Origin: an uncultured Phocaeicola sp. | GTDB taxonomy: Bacteria > Bacteroidota > Bacteroidia > Bacteroidales > Bacteroidaceae | DNA length: 64,000 nt | NCBI GenBank assembly: GCA_947581855.1 | Contig: CANPVZ010000006.1 | Coordinates: forward strand, 115,195 to 179,194 | Direction of reading: 5' to 3' | Part shown: piece by piece, positions 61,964 through 64,000 of the stretch | Numbering within the stretch: position 1 is the stretch's first letter | Layout of the letters: every line of letters starts with the position of its first letter | Program-made: the position numbers and the translations under genes | The notes under the pieces: model-generated | Database searches by the model: none | The model's input: the letters and a program-made list of their open reading frames with translations, nothing else | What the model was told of the DNA's origin: nothing

Positions 61964-63334
61964 ATGAAAAACATTGGTAAGCTAATTGTGTTGTGTCTGT
62001 GTCCTTTGGTATGGGGAGCATGCAATACAAAACCGGTTTCAACCGGAACAGAAAATGGAGAATGGGCTAAAGTGCCTGCGATTCTGGAAAATATTGTACC
62101 GCCTGTCTTTCCCGATACAGTATATAATGTGTCAGATTACGGAGCAAAAAGCGATACGGCTTTCGACAGCCGTCCGGCTATTCTGACGGCGATAAATGTT
62201 TGTAATGCCAACGGTGGCGGAACCGTGTTGATACCTGCCGGAAACTATTTTGTAAAAGGCAGCATTCATCTGAAAAGTAATGTGAACCTGAAAGTGGACG
62301 AGGGAGCACGTCTGGAGTTTTCTACCGAACCTTCGGATTACTTGCCTATGGTGCTTACGAAATGGGAAGGAACCGAATGCTTTAACTATTCTCCTTTCAT
62401 CTATGCTTATCAATGTAATAATGTGGCGCTGACAGGTAAAGGAAGCATCGACGGTAACGGCGCAGTGACTTTCAATGGTTGGCATGCCAAGCAAGGTCCG
62501 GCTATGAATTCGCTCCGTCAGATGGGGATTGATTCCATTCCGGTATATAAACGCGTGTTTGGAGAGGGGCATTATTTGCGTCCGTGTATGATTCAGTTTT
62601 ATGGTTGCAAACGGGTATTGGTAGAAGATGTGAAGATATACGACTCGCCGTTCTGGATCATTCATCCGGTATTTTGCGACAATGTAACTGTTCGGAATGT
62701 CTATATCGACAGCAATAATTATAACAATGACGGTTGTGACCCCGAATCATCTACCAATGTGTTAATTGAAGGTATGGACTTCAATGTGGGAGATGATGGC
62801 ATCGCTATCAAATCCGGTCGTGACCAGGACGGGTGGCGAATCGGGCAGGCTACGGAGAATGTCGTCATTCGCAATTGTCATTTCGCACGTTGGGCGATTA
62901 CCATCGGAAGCGAAATGTCCGGTGGTGTGCGGAATATATATATTGAGGATTGTAAAATAGACAGTTGCCGTAACGGTATCTATTTCAAATCGAACCTCGA
63001 CCGTGGCGGTTATTTCGAGAACTTGAACATGCGTCGTATTGAAGCGGATGTCTGCCTGTGGGGCGTGGTGAATTTCCGTACCAATTATCATGGTTACCGA
63101 GGAGGTAACCACCCCACTAAATTCCGTCATATCACCATCGAGGATGTTACTTGTAATCGGGTGGATAGCGTTGCGCTGATGGCAAACGGTTTGCCTGAAG
63201 CGAAACTTTATGATATTACCCTACGCAATATCAAAGTGAAGAAGGCGCCGAAAGCGATCCAGATGGAGAATGTAGTAGATTTGAAACTGGAGAACGTAGA
63301 GGTGAACGGCGAGCAAGTGACGCAACCGTATTGA
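61964..63334 (+). CDS. glycoside hydrolase family 28 lipoprotein (polygalacturonase type)
   Basis: 456 residues from ATG 61964. Lipobox WGAC. The N-terminal lead VYNVSDYGAKSDTAFDSRPA and the right-handed beta-helix with repeated DxNN-type turns are typical for GH28. Catalytic residues appear in NNDGCDPESSTNVLIEG and GDDGIAIKSGRDQDG (the DD pair) followed by SEMSGGVRNIYIEDCK. It cleaves galacturonan or related uronic acid or rhamnogalacturonan linkages. It stands apart from any SusCD pair in this window. Confidence 0.92.
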   Translation: MKNIGKLIVLCLCPLVWGACNTKPVSTGTENGEWAKVPAILENIVPPVFPDTVYNVSDYGAKSDTAFDSRPAILTAINVCNANGGGTVLIPAGNYFVKGSIHLKSNVNLKVDEGARLEFSTEPSDYLPMVLTKWEGTECFNYSPFIYAYQCNNVALTGKGSIDGNGAVTFNGWHAKQGPAMNSLRQMGIDSIPVYKRVFGEGHYLRPCMIQFYGCKRVLVEDVKIYDSPFWIIHPVFCDNVTVRNVYIDSNNYNNDGCDPESSTNVLIEGMDFNVGDDGIAIKSGRDQDGWRIGQATENVVIRNCHFARWAITIGSEMSGGVRNIYIEDCKIDSCRNGIYFKSNLDRGGYFENLNMRRIEADVCLWGVVNFRTNYHGYRGGNHPTKFRHITIEDVTCNRVDSVALMANGLPEAKLYDITLRNIKVKKAPKAIQMENVVDLKLENVEVNGEQVTQPY

Positions 63335-63616
63335 TACAGGACGGAAAAGTTGTTATATGCGATTTGCGTAAAGAAGCCGTAGCTGAGACGTTTACGGAGA
63401 GATATACTGGAATAGAGCATTTATCCCTGTTCTGTTTTAGGGATATTCAGTAAATGTCTTAAAAAATAAGATGGCATATGAATATGATCGCTTAATATCA
63501 TCTCATATTCCATTTTTATTGTAAATTTTCTATCTTCCACCTAAAATCTTATCCGTTTGGGTATGATGTTTCGGAAGAAGCCCTGAGACTTCTTCTGATT
63601 CATCATGTCTAAAATG
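63335..63616. other. gap between GH28 gene and IS element
   Basis: No gene. A hairpin GAAGAAG (63574-63580) / CTTCTTC (63589-63595) lies just past the transposase stop on the minus strand. The IS end is presumably here, but without the other end I cannot identify the terminal repeat. Confidence 0.4.
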
Positions 63617-64000
63617 TTATGCCGCTTTACTCCGCCTGTCTCTGAACTTCTCAGCCATTAATATGGCATTTGCCGTATGTATTCCAAAGAAAATCCACAG
63701 GATTTCCGTTTTCCTGTTCCGTGCCTTTATCCTTGAGAGTGAGTAATGTTGTTTCTGCGTGCCGAAGCTTCCTTCAAGCCTGGTGGCCCTCTCTCTTGAG
63801 AGTTCACTTCTGAGAACCTTTCTCACCGGCTCGTCCTTTGCGGCCCTTCCCTTGCGTACAAAGGACGTCGCTATTCCATATTTCGTGCAGAACTTCCTGT
63901 TGGCATTATTGGCGTATATGGAGTCGGCTGCGACACATCTCACCCTTACATTCATAAGTTTCTGCTGCATACGGATACAGTCCTTCAGACGTATCCCTTC
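63617..64000 (-). mobile_element. IS transposase, 3' part (cut by window edge)
   Basis: About 128 residues visible from the window edge to the stop; the frame stays open through position 64000, so the gene begins outside. VRCVAADSIYANNANRKFCT (catalytic Asp and the Y-x2-N-N-R motif), GIATSFVRKGRAAKDEP and RLEGSFGTQKQHYSLSRIKA (catalytic Glu region) are C-terminal features of DDE transposases of the IS5/IS1182 type. The C-terminus looks intact. Confidence 0.85.

Overview
The window is chromosomal DNA of a Bacteroides-type member of the Bacteroidales. Support comes from a SusC/SusD pair with an ECF sigma/FecR regulator, many SxxC-type lipoproteins, promoters of the Bacteroidota form (TAnnTTTG at -7, TTTG or TTG about 20 bp upstream), a SAM-II-type riboswitch before metK, and typical Bacteroidales families (DUF3098, DUF4271, TlpA lipoproteins, 6-bladed beta-propeller lipoproteins). 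No species can be named from sequence alone.

Layout. 0-2.3 kb: a lipoprotein, a strongly self-complementary region that may be a structured RNA, and a 28-residue membrane peptide behind a promoter containing a G10 tract. 2.3-5.8 kb: nadB, a PH-like membrane protein and a PBP4-type D-Ala-D-Ala carboxypeptidase. 5.8-7.9 kb: a dead operon (Cys-rich NVEALA-like peptide, 6-bladed beta-propeller lipoprotein, CxxC protein), each gene broken. 8.5 kb: a 23-bp-phased palindrome array. 8.7-22.7 kb: one nutrient-uptake locus on the minus strand, in transcription order ECF sigma, FecR, SusC with STN domain, SusD, metallopeptidase-like lipoprotein, Ig-like lipoprotein, two TlpA thioredoxins and an M43-like secreted zinc protease. 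An identical promoter-like box precedes both fecR and susC, which suggests the sigma factor drives both.

22.9-38 kb is mostly housekeeping: succinate CoA-transferase, miaB, a second copy of the 23-bp array, a 2-hydroxyacid dehydrogenase overlapping tail to tail with an aspartate-dehydrogenase-like gene, PspC and DUF805 proteins, a collinear block (methyltransferase, ftsX, DUF3098, uppP, truB, queA, folK), then SAM-II riboswitch-metK and a LOG-family gene.

38-47 kb: DUF4271-hemD, a stress-like insertion (SDR plus a LEA-like helix protein on opposite strands), then rnpA-yidD-tatD-tyrS, a third phased array of different sequence, a 19-bp inverted repeat with a nearby G9 tract, and tRNA-Gln followed by a decayed gene. 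47-64 kb: a DUF5106-type thioredoxin-like protein with a 49-residue membrane peptide, an RND efflux operon (adaptor, pump, TolC), lpxL-like acyltransferase, upp, pckA, an outer-membrane barrel protein behind a second G10 promoter, a MutS-family ATPase, a nitroreductase lipoprotein, a GH28 pectinase-type lipoprotein and the 3' part of an IS transposase cut by the window edge.

The most unusual observations are (1) two promoters that share the 15-mer GGGGGGGGGGTAAAT at the place where the -33 element should be, which could make a small membrane peptide and an outer-membrane protein phase-variable, and (2) intergenic arrays of five short palindromes with a strict 23-bp pitch (two copies with a common leader palindrome) plus an unrelated array with a 22/23-bp pitch that ends in a terminator hairpin.
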